A stretch of 64,000 nucleotides of DNA from Elizabethkingia sp. YR214 (GTDB lineage Bacteria > Bacteroidota > Bacteroidia > Flavobacteriales > Weeksellaceae), in the NCBI RefSeq assembly GCF_003058195.1, contig NZ_QBUH01000001.1:372001-436000 (forward strand). Direction: 5' to 3'. The position numbers were made by a program, and so were the translations under genes. Shown piece by piece: positions 9,165 to 18,076 of this stretch (its first letter is position 1; every line of letters starts with the position of its first letter). The notes under the pieces were generated by a model. That model did not search any database and was not told the origin of the DNA. It saw only the letters and a list, made by a program, of their open reading frames with translations.

Positions 9165-10025
9165 ATGAAGGCAGCAATATACACACAAAAGAGAGATCTG
9201 GACACATTTCTATATCTGAGCAGGTTTATCTCTGAGCTCAACAAACGAAATGTTACCGCTGTACTTCATAAGGACACTGCCGAAGGGCTACAGTTTTCCA
9301 AGGTTTTTCCTATTTTTTCAAACAAAGAAGATCTTAAAGATCAGGAGATCGATTATTTTTTCAGTTTTGGTGGAGATGGTACCATTCTGAATGCGTTAAT
9401 TTTTGTTCAGGATTTGGGTATTCCTGTAGTGGGGGTCAATACCGGAAGATTAGGATTTCTCGCCAGTTTTACCAAAGAAGAAGTTTTTGACAATATAGAT
9501 AAAGTTCTGGATAAACAACTTATTATTACTCAAAGATCAGTTATTAAAGTAAACGGGGTCAATATAGATTTTCCGTATGCATTGAACGATGTTACTATTT
9601 CCAGAAAAGAAACAACCTCAATGATTACGGTTAATTCTTATATCAATGATGAGTTTCTGAATGTTTTCTGGGGAGATGGCCTTATTATCTCTACTCCGAC
9701 AGGATCTACAGCCTATTCACTAAGTTGTGGCGGACCTATTATCTCTCCGGAGAATGATAACTTTGCCATTACACCTATTGCACCACACAACCTTAATGTA
9801 AGACCCCTGATATTAAAAGACGATGTAAAAATCCGCCTGAAAGTAGAAAGTCGTGTACCGCAATATTCTCTTTCTCTGGATTCAAGATTATATCACATCG
9901 ATACTTTAGAAGAAATTTCTCTTGAAAAAGCGCCATTCACACTGTCTTTAGTGCAGCCAGATGACATCAGCTTTTTCGAAACAATAAGACAAAAACTACT
10001 TTGGGGGAACGATAAAAGAAATTAG
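9165..10025 (+). CDS. nadK: NAD kinase
   Basis: A 286-residue ATP-NAD kinase producing NADP. The GGDG motif is at residues 69-72 (SFGGDGTILNAL), followed by the substrate-binding NTGRLGFLASF and the conserved TPTGSTAYSLSCGGPII. Length is typical. Starts 3 nt after the CBS gene stop; followed after 22 nt by a thioredoxin-fold gene that may be part of the same transcript. Confidence 0.97.
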   Translation: MKAAIYTQKRDLDTFLYLSRFISELNKRNVTAVLHKDTAEGLQFSKVFPIFSNKEDLKDQEIDYFFSFGGDGTILNALIFVQDLGIPVVGVNTGRLGFLASFTKEEVFDNIDKVLDKQLIITQRSVIKVNGVNIDFPYALNDVTISRKETTSMITVNSYINDEFLNVFWGDGLIISTPTGSTAYSLSCGGPIISPENDNFAITPIAPHNLNVRPLILKDDVKIRLKVESRVPQYSLSLDSRLYHIDTLEEISLEKAPFTLSLVQPDDISFFETIRQKLLWGNDKRN

Positions 10026-10047
10026 AAACACAAAATCACATTTTAAT

Positions 10048-10878
10048 ATGAAGGGAAAATTTATTTTTTTATTCTTAATTCTATTCATCCATTTTGGTTA
10101 TTCTCAAATATGGATAAATGATATAAATGAGGCAAAAAAACTGGCTCAAGCAACTAATAAATTAGTGCTTATGGACTTAAATGCTGTTTGGTGTGAGCCT
10201 TGTAGAAAAATGCAACTCGAATATCTTAATAATCCCCAATATAAGAATACTTTAGAAAAATTCATTTTGGTATCTGTAGACATCGATAATGACAGAAATA
10301 CAGCAGCCCAATATGGCATAAGAACCATCCCAAACCTACTAATTACGGATATTAAAGGTAATTCTATTTTTAATAAATCAGGATATGTGAATGCAAAAAG
10401 TACAGATGATGACCTCTCTGGATTTCCCGCATCCACCAGAGATTTATATAATCTGTTAGATTTTGCAAATCCTAAAAAGCCTACAGATGAAGAACTTTTG
10501 TCACTTGCATCATCTTATCAAGCTTTGTTACAAACATCCAAAAATACAAATGCAAAAGAGGCATTCAGAAAATTAAGCGATGACTCTTTTGTGAAGGCAA
10601 AGAAGGTTTCACTAAACAAAAACGACATTGAAAAAGCTGATATTTCTATAATTTACAATGATGTTTTATTAAATAAAACAAAAAAAGCTTTTAAAAATCT
10701 AGACACATCCAAAATTAACCCAGAAAATCAGTCATTTGCTTACTATGTACTAGCACAAGCCTATTTTATTGAAGGAAAAAATGAACAAGCATTACAAGCA
10801 ATAGAAGAAATTAATAAACAAGGCAAAGAGGAATGGCTAACTAACGCCAAACTTTTAAGTAAGAAATATGAGAAGTAG
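10048..10878 (+). CDS. Secreted thioredoxin-fold protein with TPR-like C-terminus
   Basis: A 276-residue protein with a signal peptide (FLFLILFIHFGYSQ). Residues 22-130 form a thioredoxin fold with active site C49-E-P-C52 in LNAVWCEPCRKM and the cis-Pro region GIRTIPNLLI. The C-terminal half is helical, and AYYVLAQAYFIEGKNEQALQAI resembles a tetratricopeptide repeat. Probably a periplasmic thiol-disulphide protein; the CEPC sequence is unlike the CGPC of thioredoxin. Partner unknown. Base composition is more AT-rich than nadK. Confidence 0.75.
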   Translation: MKGKFIFLFLILFIHFGYSQIWINDINEAKKLAQATNKLVLMDLNAVWCEPCRKMQLEYLNNPQYKNTLEKFILVSVDIDNDRNTAAQYGIRTIPNLLITDIKGNSIFNKSGYVNAKSTDDDLSGFPASTRDLYNLLDFANPKKPTDEELLSLASSYQALLQTSKNTNAKEAFRKLSDDSFVKAKKVSLNKNDIEKADISIIYNDVLLNKTKKAFKNLDTSKINPENQSFAYYVLAQAYFIEGKNEQALQAIEEINKQGKEEWLTNAKLLSKKYEK

Positions 10879-10940
10879 ATTTTTTCTTATCTTTACCAAA
10901 TAAAATTTTAAATAACCTACATCAAATAAAAAATAAAAAA

Positions 10941-12011
10941 ATGAGCAAAATGTTTCCAGCTGGCGTGGCCACAGGTTCAATGGTTACTGACATTTTTCAG
11001 TATGCAAAAGAAAACAAATTTGCCTTACCGGCAGTAAATGTTATCGGTTCCAGCAACATCAATGCAACAATGGAAACAGCCGCTAAACTTAATGCACCGG
11101 TTATTATTCAGTTTTCCAACGGTGGAGCAATCTACAATGCAGGAAAAGGATTATCTAATGAGGGACAGAGAGCTGCAATTCTTGGATCTATTGCAGGAGC
11201 ACAACATATCCATACATTAGCAGAAGCTTATGGAGCTACTGTAATCTTACACACAGACCACTGTGCAAAGAAATTACTTCCGTGGATCGATGGACTTTTA
11301 GATGCTAGTGAAGCATTCTATAAGCAAAATGGAAAATCTTTATACTCTTCTCATATGCTTGACCTTTCTGAAGAGCCACTAGAAGAAAACCTGGAGATCA
11401 GTGCAAAATATTTCGAAAGAATGGCAAAAATGCAAATGACTTTAGAAGTAGAGATAGGCGTAACAGGAGGTGAAGAAGATGGTGTAGACAACTCTGGTAT
11501 AGACAATTCATTATTATATACTCAACCGGAAGATGTAGCTTACACTTATGAAAAACTAAGAGCTATTTCTGACAACTTTACTATTGCTGCTGCTTTTGGT
11601 AATGTTCACGGAGTATACAAGCCAGGTAACGTAAAACTTACACCAAAAATTTTAGATAACTCTCAGAAATTTGTTCAGGAGAAATTCGGAACAGGAGACA
11701 AGCCAATAAACTTTGTATTCCACGGAGGTTCAGGTTCTACACTTGAAGAAATCCGCGAAGCAATTGGTTACGGTGTTATCAAAATGAATATTGATACAGA
11801 CCTTCAATTTGCTTACGCAGAAGGAATCAGAGATTACATGAATGAAAAAATTGAATATCTGAGACACCAAATCGGTAACCCTGAAGGAGCTGACGTACCA
11901 AACAAGAAATTCTATGACCCTAGAGTATGGATCAGAAAAGGAGAAGAAACATTCTCTAAACGTCTGGTTCAGGCTTTCGAGGATCTAAACAATATCGATA
12001 CCCTTAAATAA
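10941..12011 (+). CDS. fbaA: Class II fructose-bisphosphate aldolase
   Basis: A 356-residue zinc-dependent aldolase of glycolysis and gluconeogenesis. Visible signatures are the zinc-binding TVILHTDHCAKKLLPWIDGLL, the second conserved block LEVEIGVTGGEEDGVDN and the phosphate-binding NFVFHGGSGSTLEEI with NMNIDTDLQ-type residues downstream (KMNIDTDLQFAY). Length matches the class IIA (E. coli FbaA) type. A near-consensus -7 element (TATCTTTA, 10888-10895) precedes it, and a hairpin follows. Confidence 0.97.
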   Translation: MSKMFPAGVATGSMVTDIFQYAKENKFALPAVNVIGSSNINATMETAAKLNAPVIIQFSNGGAIYNAGKGLSNEGQRAAILGSIAGAQHIHTLAEAYGATVILHTDHCAKKLLPWIDGLLDASEAFYKQNGKSLYSSHMLDLSEEPLEENLEISAKYFERMAKMQMTLEVEIGVTGGEEDGVDNSGIDNSLLYTQPEDVAYTYEKLRAISDNFTIAAAFGNVHGVYKPGNVKLTPKILDNSQKFVQEKFGTGDKPINFVFHGGSGSTLEEIREAIGYGVIKMNIDTDLQFAYAEGIRDYMNEKIEYLRHQIGNPEGADVPNKKFYDPRVWIRKGEETFSKRLVQAFEDLNNIDTLK

Positions 12012-12020
12012 TAAATCAAC

Positions 12021-12056
12021 AGAAACAGAGTTAAAATTTTAGCTCTGTTTCTTCTC
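12021..12056 (+). terminator. Hairpin after fbaA
   Basis: Ten-base stem AGAAACAGAG / CTCTGTTTCT around an AT loop that is itself self-complementary. The tail is pyrimidine-rich rather than a pure T run, so termination may be partial and accD may be read through. Confidence 0.55.
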
Positions 12057-12072
12057 TTAAATAAATTAGAAA

Positions 12073-12930
12073 ATGGCTTTTGACTGGTTTAAAAGAAAGA
12101 AACAAAACATCAACACTCCAACGGAGCAGAAGAAAGATTCTCCGAAAGGATTGTGGCACCAAACACCAACAGGAAAAATTATTGAACACGAAGAACTGAA
12201 AAACAATAACTTCGTTTCTCCTGAGGATGGATTCCACGTGAGAATTGGAAGCAGAGAGTACTTCGATATGCTTTTCGACGGCAGCAAGTTTAAAGAATTA
12301 GATGCTAATGTTGAAAGTGTAGATATTCTTAATTTTAAAGATACTAAAGCTTATACTGACAGACTAAAAGAAGTAAAAGGCAAGACTAAATTAACGGATT
12401 CTGTACGTAACGCTGTTGGTAAAGTAAACGGATTGGAACTTGTGGTTTCCTGTATGGATTTCTCTTTTATCGGAGGTTCATTAGGTTCTGTAATGGGAGA
12501 GAAAATTAGCCGTGCTATCGACTATGCAATGAAGCATAAATTACCGTTTATGATTATTTGCCAATCAGGTGGAGCAAGAATGCAGGAAGCAGCTTATTCA
12601 CTAATGCAGTTAGCAAAAGTTCAGGCTAAGTTGGCTCAGCTTTCAGACAAAGGTTTACCATATGTTGCTTATTTAACTGACCCTACTTTTGGTGGTATTA
12701 CAGCTTCTTTTGCAATGACTGCTGATATCATTATGGCAGAACCAGGAGCACTTATCGGTTTCGCGGGTCCTAGAGTTATCAGAGAAACGATTGGTAAAGA
12801 CCTTCCTGAAGGTTTCCAAACATCTGAATTCCTTTTAGAAAAAGGTTTTGTAGACTTTATCGTAAGAAGAAACGAAATTAAAGATACAGTATCCAGATCA
12901 ATGAGGTTACTGATGAATGTTAACGCTTAA
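12073..12930 (+). CDS. accD: Acetyl-CoA carboxylase carboxyltransferase subunit beta, no zinc ribbon cysteines
   Basis: A 285-residue AccD, half of the carboxyltransferase that makes malonyl-CoA. The crotonase-like core is intact ([63 protein letters not shown]). The N-terminal region aligns with the E. coli zinc ribbon, but the four cysteines are absent: KCDSC becomes HQTPTG (about residues 29-34) and VCPKC becomes VSPED (about 48-52). The only cysteines lie in the core. I infer that this AccD does not bind zinc. The partner AccA is not in the window. Confidence 0.93.
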   Translation: MAFDWFKRKKQNINTPTEQKKDSPKGLWHQTPTGKIIEHEELKNNNFVSPEDGFHVRIGSREYFDMLFDGSKFKELDANVESVDILNFKDTKAYTDRLKEVKGKTKLTDSVRNAVGKVNGLELVVSCMDFSFIGGSLGSVMGEKISRAIDYAMKHKLPFMIICQSGGARMQEAAYSLMQLAKVQAKLAQLSDKGLPYVAYLTDPTFGGITASFAMTADIIMAEPGALIGFAGPRVIRETIGKDLPEGFQTSEFLLEKGFVDFIVRRNEIKDTVSRSMRLLMNVNA

Positions 12931-12941
12931 TATATCAGTTA

Positions 12942-13451
12942 ATGAAAACCCTAAAAGTTTTTATTAATACTTTTAGACAATTAACATTTAAAAAATTTAT
13001 AAGGTTGCTTAAACTCTCTTTAAGCAACCCTATTTTTTCTATATTATCCTTTGTTGCAACTGTCCGGGCCTATCTTATTGCCAAAAAATATTTCCCGAGA
13101 ACCAACAGTACAGATGGTAAAGGAAATGCCTTCAGACATGCTTTGTGGTGTTGTCTGATCCTGATGTATTGCTGCAAGGTATCTTCACCCCGAAAGTGCA
13201 TCCGTTGGTGCAAAAGAGTCACAGATTTTCATGAAGAGCTTTTCCCCAACGAGCCCTTACAAACCAAGATGGATCTACACAACAATGCAATAGGAATTCA
13301 GTTTTTTGAAAGCCTGTTACCAGGTGTCCACCGCCAGTTTTTCGAAACTTCATTTTTTATCAACGGTCTTATCGAAAAAACGCGTCATGCTGTATTTATT
13401 TCCAGTATGGATGAAGATGCAGGAAATCAGTTAATGTATATTCAGTTATAG
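12942..13451 (+). CDS. DUF6973-like protein of unknown function
   Basis: A 169-residue protein starting 11 nt after accD, probably co-transcribed. The N-terminus is basic and hydrophobic. The centre carries NSTDGKGNAFRHALWCC and later KMDLHNNAIGIQF, the N-x-F-R-H-A-x-W and D-x-x-N-N-x-x-G pattern that I recall for DUF6973 proteins. The conserved His and Asn could be catalytic or metal-binding but no activity is known to me. The family name is from memory and uncertain. Confidence 0.6.
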   Translation: MKTLKVFINTFRQLTFKKFIRLLKLSLSNPIFSILSFVATVRAYLIAKKYFPRTNSTDGKGNAFRHALWCCLILMYCCKVSSPRKCIRWCKRVTDFHEELFPNEPLQTKMDLHNNAIGIQFFESLLPGVHRQFFETSFFINGLIEKTRHAVFISSMDEDAGNQLMYIQL

Positions 13452-13469
13452 TATTTGGCCACTTTATAC

Positions 13470-14141
13470 TCAGTTGGTAAGTGCAAAATTTCCGTACTTG
13501 TATCTGGCAACAGGATCTGTTTTTTCAGCATAAATAATTTTATACCCACTATCCAAAACTATTGGTAAATACATTGCATTGAAATACAGAATTAATATTT
13601 TTCTGGGGTTTCTTATAAGAGACAATTCAATATTGTACATAACAACCTTTAAGACAGGTGGTGCAAAAGGATTAAAAAAATAGAATACATTTATATCGTC
13701 CGGAATTGTATATTTTGTGGCATCACAATTATAAACGGCATAATCAATTTCCTTTTTTCCTATAAATTTTCTGATATTCTTCCTACATTCTTCTGCCAAT
13801 AAGGGAGATAATTCTACTCCAATATATCTCTTAAAATTGTAGCGTGTAGCCAATAAAATAGCAGCTCCTTTCCCACAGCCAATGTCAATAAAGGTACTTT
13901 CCTTCCAGTCCCAATCAATTCCTTTCAGCATCCTGTTGAAGGAATAATGCATAATAGGTTCGTACTTATAGGCATATATGTTCTGTATATTAAGCTGATC
14001 GGGAGTAAAGACTTTAGATAACTTTATTCTGTATTTTAAGAAATATCCATAGCGAGAATAAATAAATTTACAACTGTTGACAATTCCTCTCTCTTTGACC
14101 AGAAATGTTGCCCTTCTAATGATATATGGTATACTTCTCAT
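13470..14141 (-). CDS. Class I SAM-dependent methyltransferase
   Basis: A 223-residue protein with the SAM-binding motif I FIDIGCGKGAAILLATRY (about residues 86-103), an acidic end of strand 2 (YIGVELSPLLAEEC) and YNCDATKY as motif II region, all typical of the Rossmann-fold methyltransferases. The pattern resembles the Bacteroidota family that also contains DOT1-like methyltransferases. Substrate unknown. Convergent with the DUF6973-like gene across an 18-nt gap. Confidence 0.75.
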   Translation of the reverse strand: MRSIPYIIRRATFLVKERGIVNSCKFIYSRYGYFLKYRIKLSKVFTPDQLNIQNIYAYKYEPIMHYSFNRMLKGIDWDWKESTFIDIGCGKGAAILLATRYNFKRYIGVELSPLLAEECRKNIRKFIGKKEIDYAVYNCDATKYTIPDDINVFYFFNPFAPPVLKVVMYNIELSLIRNPRKILILYFNAMYLPIVLDSGYKIIYAEKTDPVARYKYGNFALTN

Positions 14142-14316
14142 TGTATATTGTGTGAAATGGTTTTAATGCAGATAAACAGCTATTATATAGTCAAATATAA
14201 GTTTTTTAACACTTATGTCTGATTATTTAACAATATTATTATCATAACCTTACTGTACCCGCGAATAAGAAGCAGAATCAATATTTTTTCCTTATTTTTA
14301 CTAAAATTTAGCATAA

Positions 14317-15720
14317 ATGGCTTTAAGCAGAATCTGGAGTGCTTTCATTATCGTTGCAATTGCCGTTGCAAGTATTAAATACCTCAGCTCTAATGATTAT
14401 AAATCGGTCTACAATGATATGATTGTAGGAAAAAGCGGAGATACTATACAAATCGGAAAGAAAAATCTGACACAATTTTCACCAATAATCCGGGATTCAA
14501 TTGCTAAAAATCCGAATTATCAGGAGAACAGAATTCATTATAGTAAGAAAGAAGGCAGTGAAGATATTAAGATATACCGGATTCAAGGTTCAGACGGGGT
14601 AATTAACACCAGTAAAACCGCTGTTGATATTTGTATCGGTCTTATCGGTATTATGACCTTATTCATGGGTTTTATGAGCATTGCTGAAAAAGCAGGAGGA
14701 ATCAATTTCCTTAGTCGCCTAATACAACCTTTTTTCTCAAAACTGTTTCCGGAGATTCCAAAAGGACACCCGTCTTATGGGCATATGATGCTAAACTTTA
14801 GTGCCAACCTTCTGGGATTGGATAATGCAGCGACTCCTTTTGGCCTAAAAGCTATGGAAAGTTTGCAAACCTTAAATCCAAATAAAGACAGAGCCAGCAA
14901 TGCACAAATCATGTTTTTATGTCTGCATGCCAGCGGATTAACCTTAATTCCCGTTAGTATTATTGCTATTCGTGCTTCTATGAAGTCTGCAACTCCTACA
15001 GACATCTTCCTTCCATGTATGATCGCAACCTTTTTTGCAACAATGGCTGCGATGATTATTGTTTCTTTTAAACAAAAAATCAACCTGTTACAGCCTATTG
15101 TCCTGGCTTATTTGGGAGGTATATCTGCTATTATTGCCCTTTTGGTAATGTTTCTGGTTCGCCTGAACAAGGAAGAGTTGGATGACTTTAGCAAGCTTCT
15201 GAGTAATGGTATCATCCTATTAATATTCTTACTTATTGTATTAGGAGGTATTTATAAAAAAATAAATATTTTCGACGCTTTTATAGAGGGCGCAAAAGAA
15301 GGTTTCTATACCTGTGTAAAGATTATACCTTACTTGGTAGGCATCCTTATCGCTATCTCTTTACTTAGAACCAGCGGTGTTTTCGATATTATCATCGACG
15401 GAATGAAATATCTGGCAAATCTTTCGCATTTAGATACCAGATTTGTAGATGGCCTTCCGACAGCATTAATTAAACCTTTAAGCGGCTCCGGAGCACGTGG
15501 TATGATGGTAGATACTATGCAGACTTTTGGGCCGGACAGTTTTCAGGGAAGACTTTCTGCTATATTACAGGGGAGCTCTGATACTACATTTTATGTGATT
15601 GCAGTATATTTTGGCGCCGTTTCTATTCGTGATACACGCTATACGGTGGGAGCAATGCTTTTAGCCGACTTAGTAGGTGTTATCACTTCTATTTTATTAG
15701 CTTATATGTTCTTTGGATAA
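14317..15720 (+). CDS. SpmA-SpmB-like nucleoside-recognition (Gate) domain membrane protein
   Basis: A 467-residue polytopic inner-membrane protein. Two Gate/nucleoside-recognition regions are visible: HPSYGHMMLNFSANLLGLDN at about 147-166 with NAATPFGLKAMESLQ after it, and KPLSGSGARGMMVDTMQ with LQGSSDTTFYVIAVYFG near the end. These correspond to spore maturation proteins SpmA and SpmB joined in one chain; the organism type is not a spore former, so the name is only historical. A periplasmic-looking segment (about 24-95) follows the first membrane helix. Probably a transporter; substrate unknown. Confidence 0.82.
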   Translation: MALSRIWSAFIIVAIAVASIKYLSSNDYKSVYNDMIVGKSGDTIQIGKKNLTQFSPIIRDSIAKNPNYQENRIHYSKKEGSEDIKIYRIQGSDGVINTSKTAVDICIGLIGIMTLFMGFMSIAEKAGGINFLSRLIQPFFSKLFPEIPKGHPSYGHMMLNFSANLLGLDNAATPFGLKAMESLQTLNPNKDRASNAQIMFLCLHASGLTLIPVSIIAIRASMKSATPTDIFLPCMIATFFATMAAMIIVSFKQKINLLQPIVLAYLGGISAIIALLVMFLVRLNKEELDDFSKLLSNGIILLIFLLIVLGGIYKKINIFDAFIEGAKEGFYTCVKIIPYLVGILIAISLLRTSGVFDIIIDGMKYLANLSHLDTRFVDGLPTALIKPLSGSGARGMMVDTMQTFGPDSFQGRLSAILQGSSDTTFYVIAVYFGAVSIRDTRYTVGAMLLADLVGVITSILLAYMFFG

Positions 15721-15729
15721 ATTAAAAAT

Positions 15730-16110
15730 ATGATTCAGGATAAAGACTTTACAATACGATTAATCAGACAACTTTCTCAGGCATTGGAAAAACTGCTTTT
15801 AGGGAAACCGGAAGAAAGTTTGATGCAGAAAGAACTGGATTTTGATTCTCTTATGAGAGATATTTTCAAAATGGATTTTCAGGATGTCTCTTCCAAAACT
15901 TCGGAAGAGCTTATTCAATTGGTTGAGGAAAGGGAAACTAAAGATCATCCCGATTATTATGAAATGCTGGGAAATCTTTTTTATTTCCATTATCAACAGG
16001 AAAATAATGCTGAATATGGAGTGAAAGCAAAAGCTATGTATCAGAAATACCTGCAAACCAGCGGGATATTCGCATTGCCTGTTATCAATAGAATAAACAG
16101 CATTCAATAG
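15730..16110 (+). CDS. Small helical protein of unknown function
   Basis: A 126-residue soluble, mostly helical protein. It opens IQDKDFTIRLIRQLSQALEK and continues with an acidic central region; the C-terminal part (YYEMLGNLFYFHYQQENN...AMYQKYL) resembles a single TPR-like helical hairpin. It may belong to the DUF6483 group (from memory, uncertain). It starts 9 nt after the SpmAB-like gene and is followed by a terminator, so the two form an operon. Confidence 0.65.
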   Translation: MIQDKDFTIRLIRQLSQALEKLLLGKPEESLMQKELDFDSLMRDIFKMDFQDVSSKTSEELIQLVEERETKDHPDYYEMLGNLFYFHYQQENNAEYGVKAKAMYQKYLQTSGIFALPVINRINSIQ

Positions 16111-16147
16111 CAATACTTCTGAGAAGTATTTAGAAAAACAACATAAA

Positions 16148-16176
16148 AAACTCCCTGAAATTCAGGGAGTTTTATT
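16148..16176. terminator. Bidirectional terminator between convergent genes
   Basis: Near-perfect palindrome with CTCCCTGAA / TTCAGGGAG core, A tracts on the left and T-rich sequence on the right, so it can end transcripts from both sides. Confidence 0.88.
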
Positions 16177-17862
16177 TTATTTAGTTTTCTTCTGATTTGC
16201 TTTTTCAATAATTTTTTCCAGAATTCTTAATGTAATCAGATATGTTGGTTTTACACCTGTAAGACCCAATCCGCCTGAGGATAGTGTACTACCCGTTTCC
16301 AGTGGATTATCCGATGCGTAATAAGCATAGATTACAAACAAATCTTCTTCAATGTGATTTCTGATTTTTGATGCAATCTGAATCGCTTTCTGATAATGCG
16401 CACCTTCCATTTCCAGCCCTACAGCTTTCCATGAAGTCGTCATAAAGTAAGAAAGGATATCTTTATTCTGAAGTGAGGTTCCCAAAACTGTAATCATGCT
16501 TCCTTCGAATGCTTTCAGCTCATTGTCTGTAAAGTCATCTTTACTCAATGCATTTTTGAAAACATAGTTATCCGCAGTTCCTTCAAAAATATGAGATGTA
16601 GGAATCATAATATCTCCTTTACCTCCGGTAAGGATACCAGCTTTACCCATTACAGAAACAGATTTCACATTCATTTTAAATGTAATACTATTTGTTTCAA
16701 ACGGACGAAGCAATTCATCCATTACCTCAAAAGCCTGCTCACCGAAAGCATAATCAAAAACCATGATAACATCGTCTCCGGAATACTTATAGTGTCCTAA
16801 CGGGCTATTTTTAAGATCAGTCTTTGCCAGATCAATGATCTGAACATCGATATTACTTCCGCTGTCATCATCAATGTAAATAACACTTTTATTCTGAGCA
16901 TAATCTGAAATCTTATCTCTAAGCTCTTTTGTGTTACTTATTTTCTGATATAGAAGGTAATCTACTTCTTTTGTAACTTTTTTGTTCAGTGCATCATTCG
17001 CAAAAAGCATATTCTGCACACTGTGCATATTGGCACTTATAATATGTAAAGGTCTTTCATGAAGATTATTTTCCACCAAGACTCTCTTTACATTATTCGC
17101 CCATTTTTCACCAAAGAAGTGATGCCCCACACGCTCCTGAAGGATCGAACTGAAATAAATTTCACGCTCTCTGCTTTCCTTCCAGTCATCAAGACTTATC
17201 TGGCCCAACCAGTAAATAATCTTGAATAAACGATCTGGGTTATCATCGTCTCCGAAGTTATTATATGCTTCTAAAGTTTCATCAAACGGTCTTCCCAGCA
17301 ATGCTGAAAGATGAACCAATGCCACTTCTTTTTCCTTTCTGGAAAACTTTTTCTCTCCTAATGCAACCTCTTCAATAATTTTCCAAACACGCTTAGGACG
17401 CCCGCCTTCATTCATATCGAAGCCAATATCTCGTATTTTATCCGCTTCAAGATATAAGAATGTAAGGTGAGTTAGAATATCATAAATTTCTGATCTTCCC
17501 AAAAGAACTTCAATGTTCATTTGGTGTTCATCTATACGATAACAATTTCTTCGACGTTTTTTAGGAACGATAGGGTCAAAGCTTCCTTTTTCGAAGCCTT
17601 CATCTGAAGTTAAATGAATGAAAGCACATTCTTCTATTCCTTCCGGAAGTCTGTCCAAAACATATAAAAGACCATTAAGCTCTACTTTGTTGGGATTCCC
17701 CATACTACCATAGATCTCTGGTTGAATGATCATTAAAAGTTTTCGTAATGCTTCTCCGGAAATACCTCCAGGTTTGAAAAACCCTCTGTAGAATAAGTGT
17801 CGCATGGAAACATAGATACGCTCGATAGCCTCTGTCGTTTCTCTCGCTCTTGAATTTACCAT
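16177..17862 (-). CDS. Large uncharacterised protein with phosphorylase-like C-terminal half
   Basis: A 561-residue cytoplasmic protein from the ATG at 17860-17862. The frame extends to a GTG at 17916, but a perfect -7 element lies between the two, so the ATG is preferred. The N-terminal half is helical and opens with a dimer-like helix (ARETTEAIERIYVSMRHLFYRG). The C-terminal half (about 330-555) has SVSVMGKAGILTGGKGDIMIPTSH, FEGSMITVLGT and VGLEMEGAHYQKAI, the last resembling the conserved ME segment of purine nucleoside phosphorylase superfamily enzymes. I recall a Flavobacteriia family named DUF6909 of this form; that is uncertain. Function unknown, possibly nucleoside-related. Confidence 0.7.
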   Translation of the reverse strand: MVNSRARETTEAIERIYVSMRHLFYRGFFKPGGISGEALRKLLMIIQPEIYGSMGNPNKVELNGLLYVLDRLPEGIEECAFIHLTSDEGFEKGSFDPIVPKKRRRNCYRIDEHQMNIEVLLGRSEIYDILTHLTFLYLEADKIRDIGFDMNEGGRPKRVWKIIEEVALGEKKFSRKEKEVALVHLSALLGRPFDETLEAYNNFGDDDNPDRLFKIIYWLGQISLDDWKESREREIYFSSILQERVGHHFFGEKWANNVKRVLVENNLHERPLHIISANMHSVQNMLFANDALNKKVTKEVDYLLYQKISNTKELRDKISDYAQNKSVIYIDDDSGSNIDVQIIDLAKTDLKNSPLGHYKYSGDDVIMVFDYAFGEQAFEVMDELLRPFETNSITFKMNVKSVSVMGKAGILTGGKGDIMIPTSHIFEGTADNYVFKNALSKDDFTDNELKAFEGSMITVLGTSLQNKDILSYFMTTSWKAVGLEMEGAHYQKAIQIASKIRNHIEEDLFVIYAYYASDNPLETGSTLSSGGLGLTGVKPTYLITLRILEKIIEKANQKKTK

Positions 17863-17876
17863 ACTATTTCTTTTAG

Positions 17877-17884
17877 CAAATATA
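17877..17884 (-). promoter_or_regulatory. -7 promoter element (TATATTTG) of the phosphorylase-like gene
   Basis: Exact TAnnTTTG match on the minus strand, 14 nt before the ATG at 17862. It decides against the upstream GTG start. Confidence 0.65.
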
Positions 17885-18026
17885 GGAGATATTCTTATTC
17901 CGTGAAAGTTTTCCACCCTCTACACCACGTAAAAAAGCCTTTATTAAATAAAATTAATGATGCTTGCAGATCTCTTAAAACTATTTTACAACAAGGTAAA
18001 TAACTCGGCATTTCTTCAGTAAAATA

Positions 18027-18060
18027 AAAAAGCCCTTACAGTATTTTGTAAGGGCTTTTT
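18027..18060. terminator. Terminator after glyS
   Basis: Fourteen-base stem AAAAAGCCCTTACA / TGTAAGGGCTTTTT around a 6-nt loop. On the minus strand, 17 nt after the glyS stop, it ends in T residues. Confidence 0.9.
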
Positions 18061-18076
18061 ACTTATATCGCTAAGA

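Noticed and set aside
17957-18022. 21-codon ORF (MMLADLLKLFYNKVNNSAFLQ) just before the glyS terminator on the + strand
   Set aside because: No -7 element precedes it and it lies in a short spacer between convergent features; too short to support.
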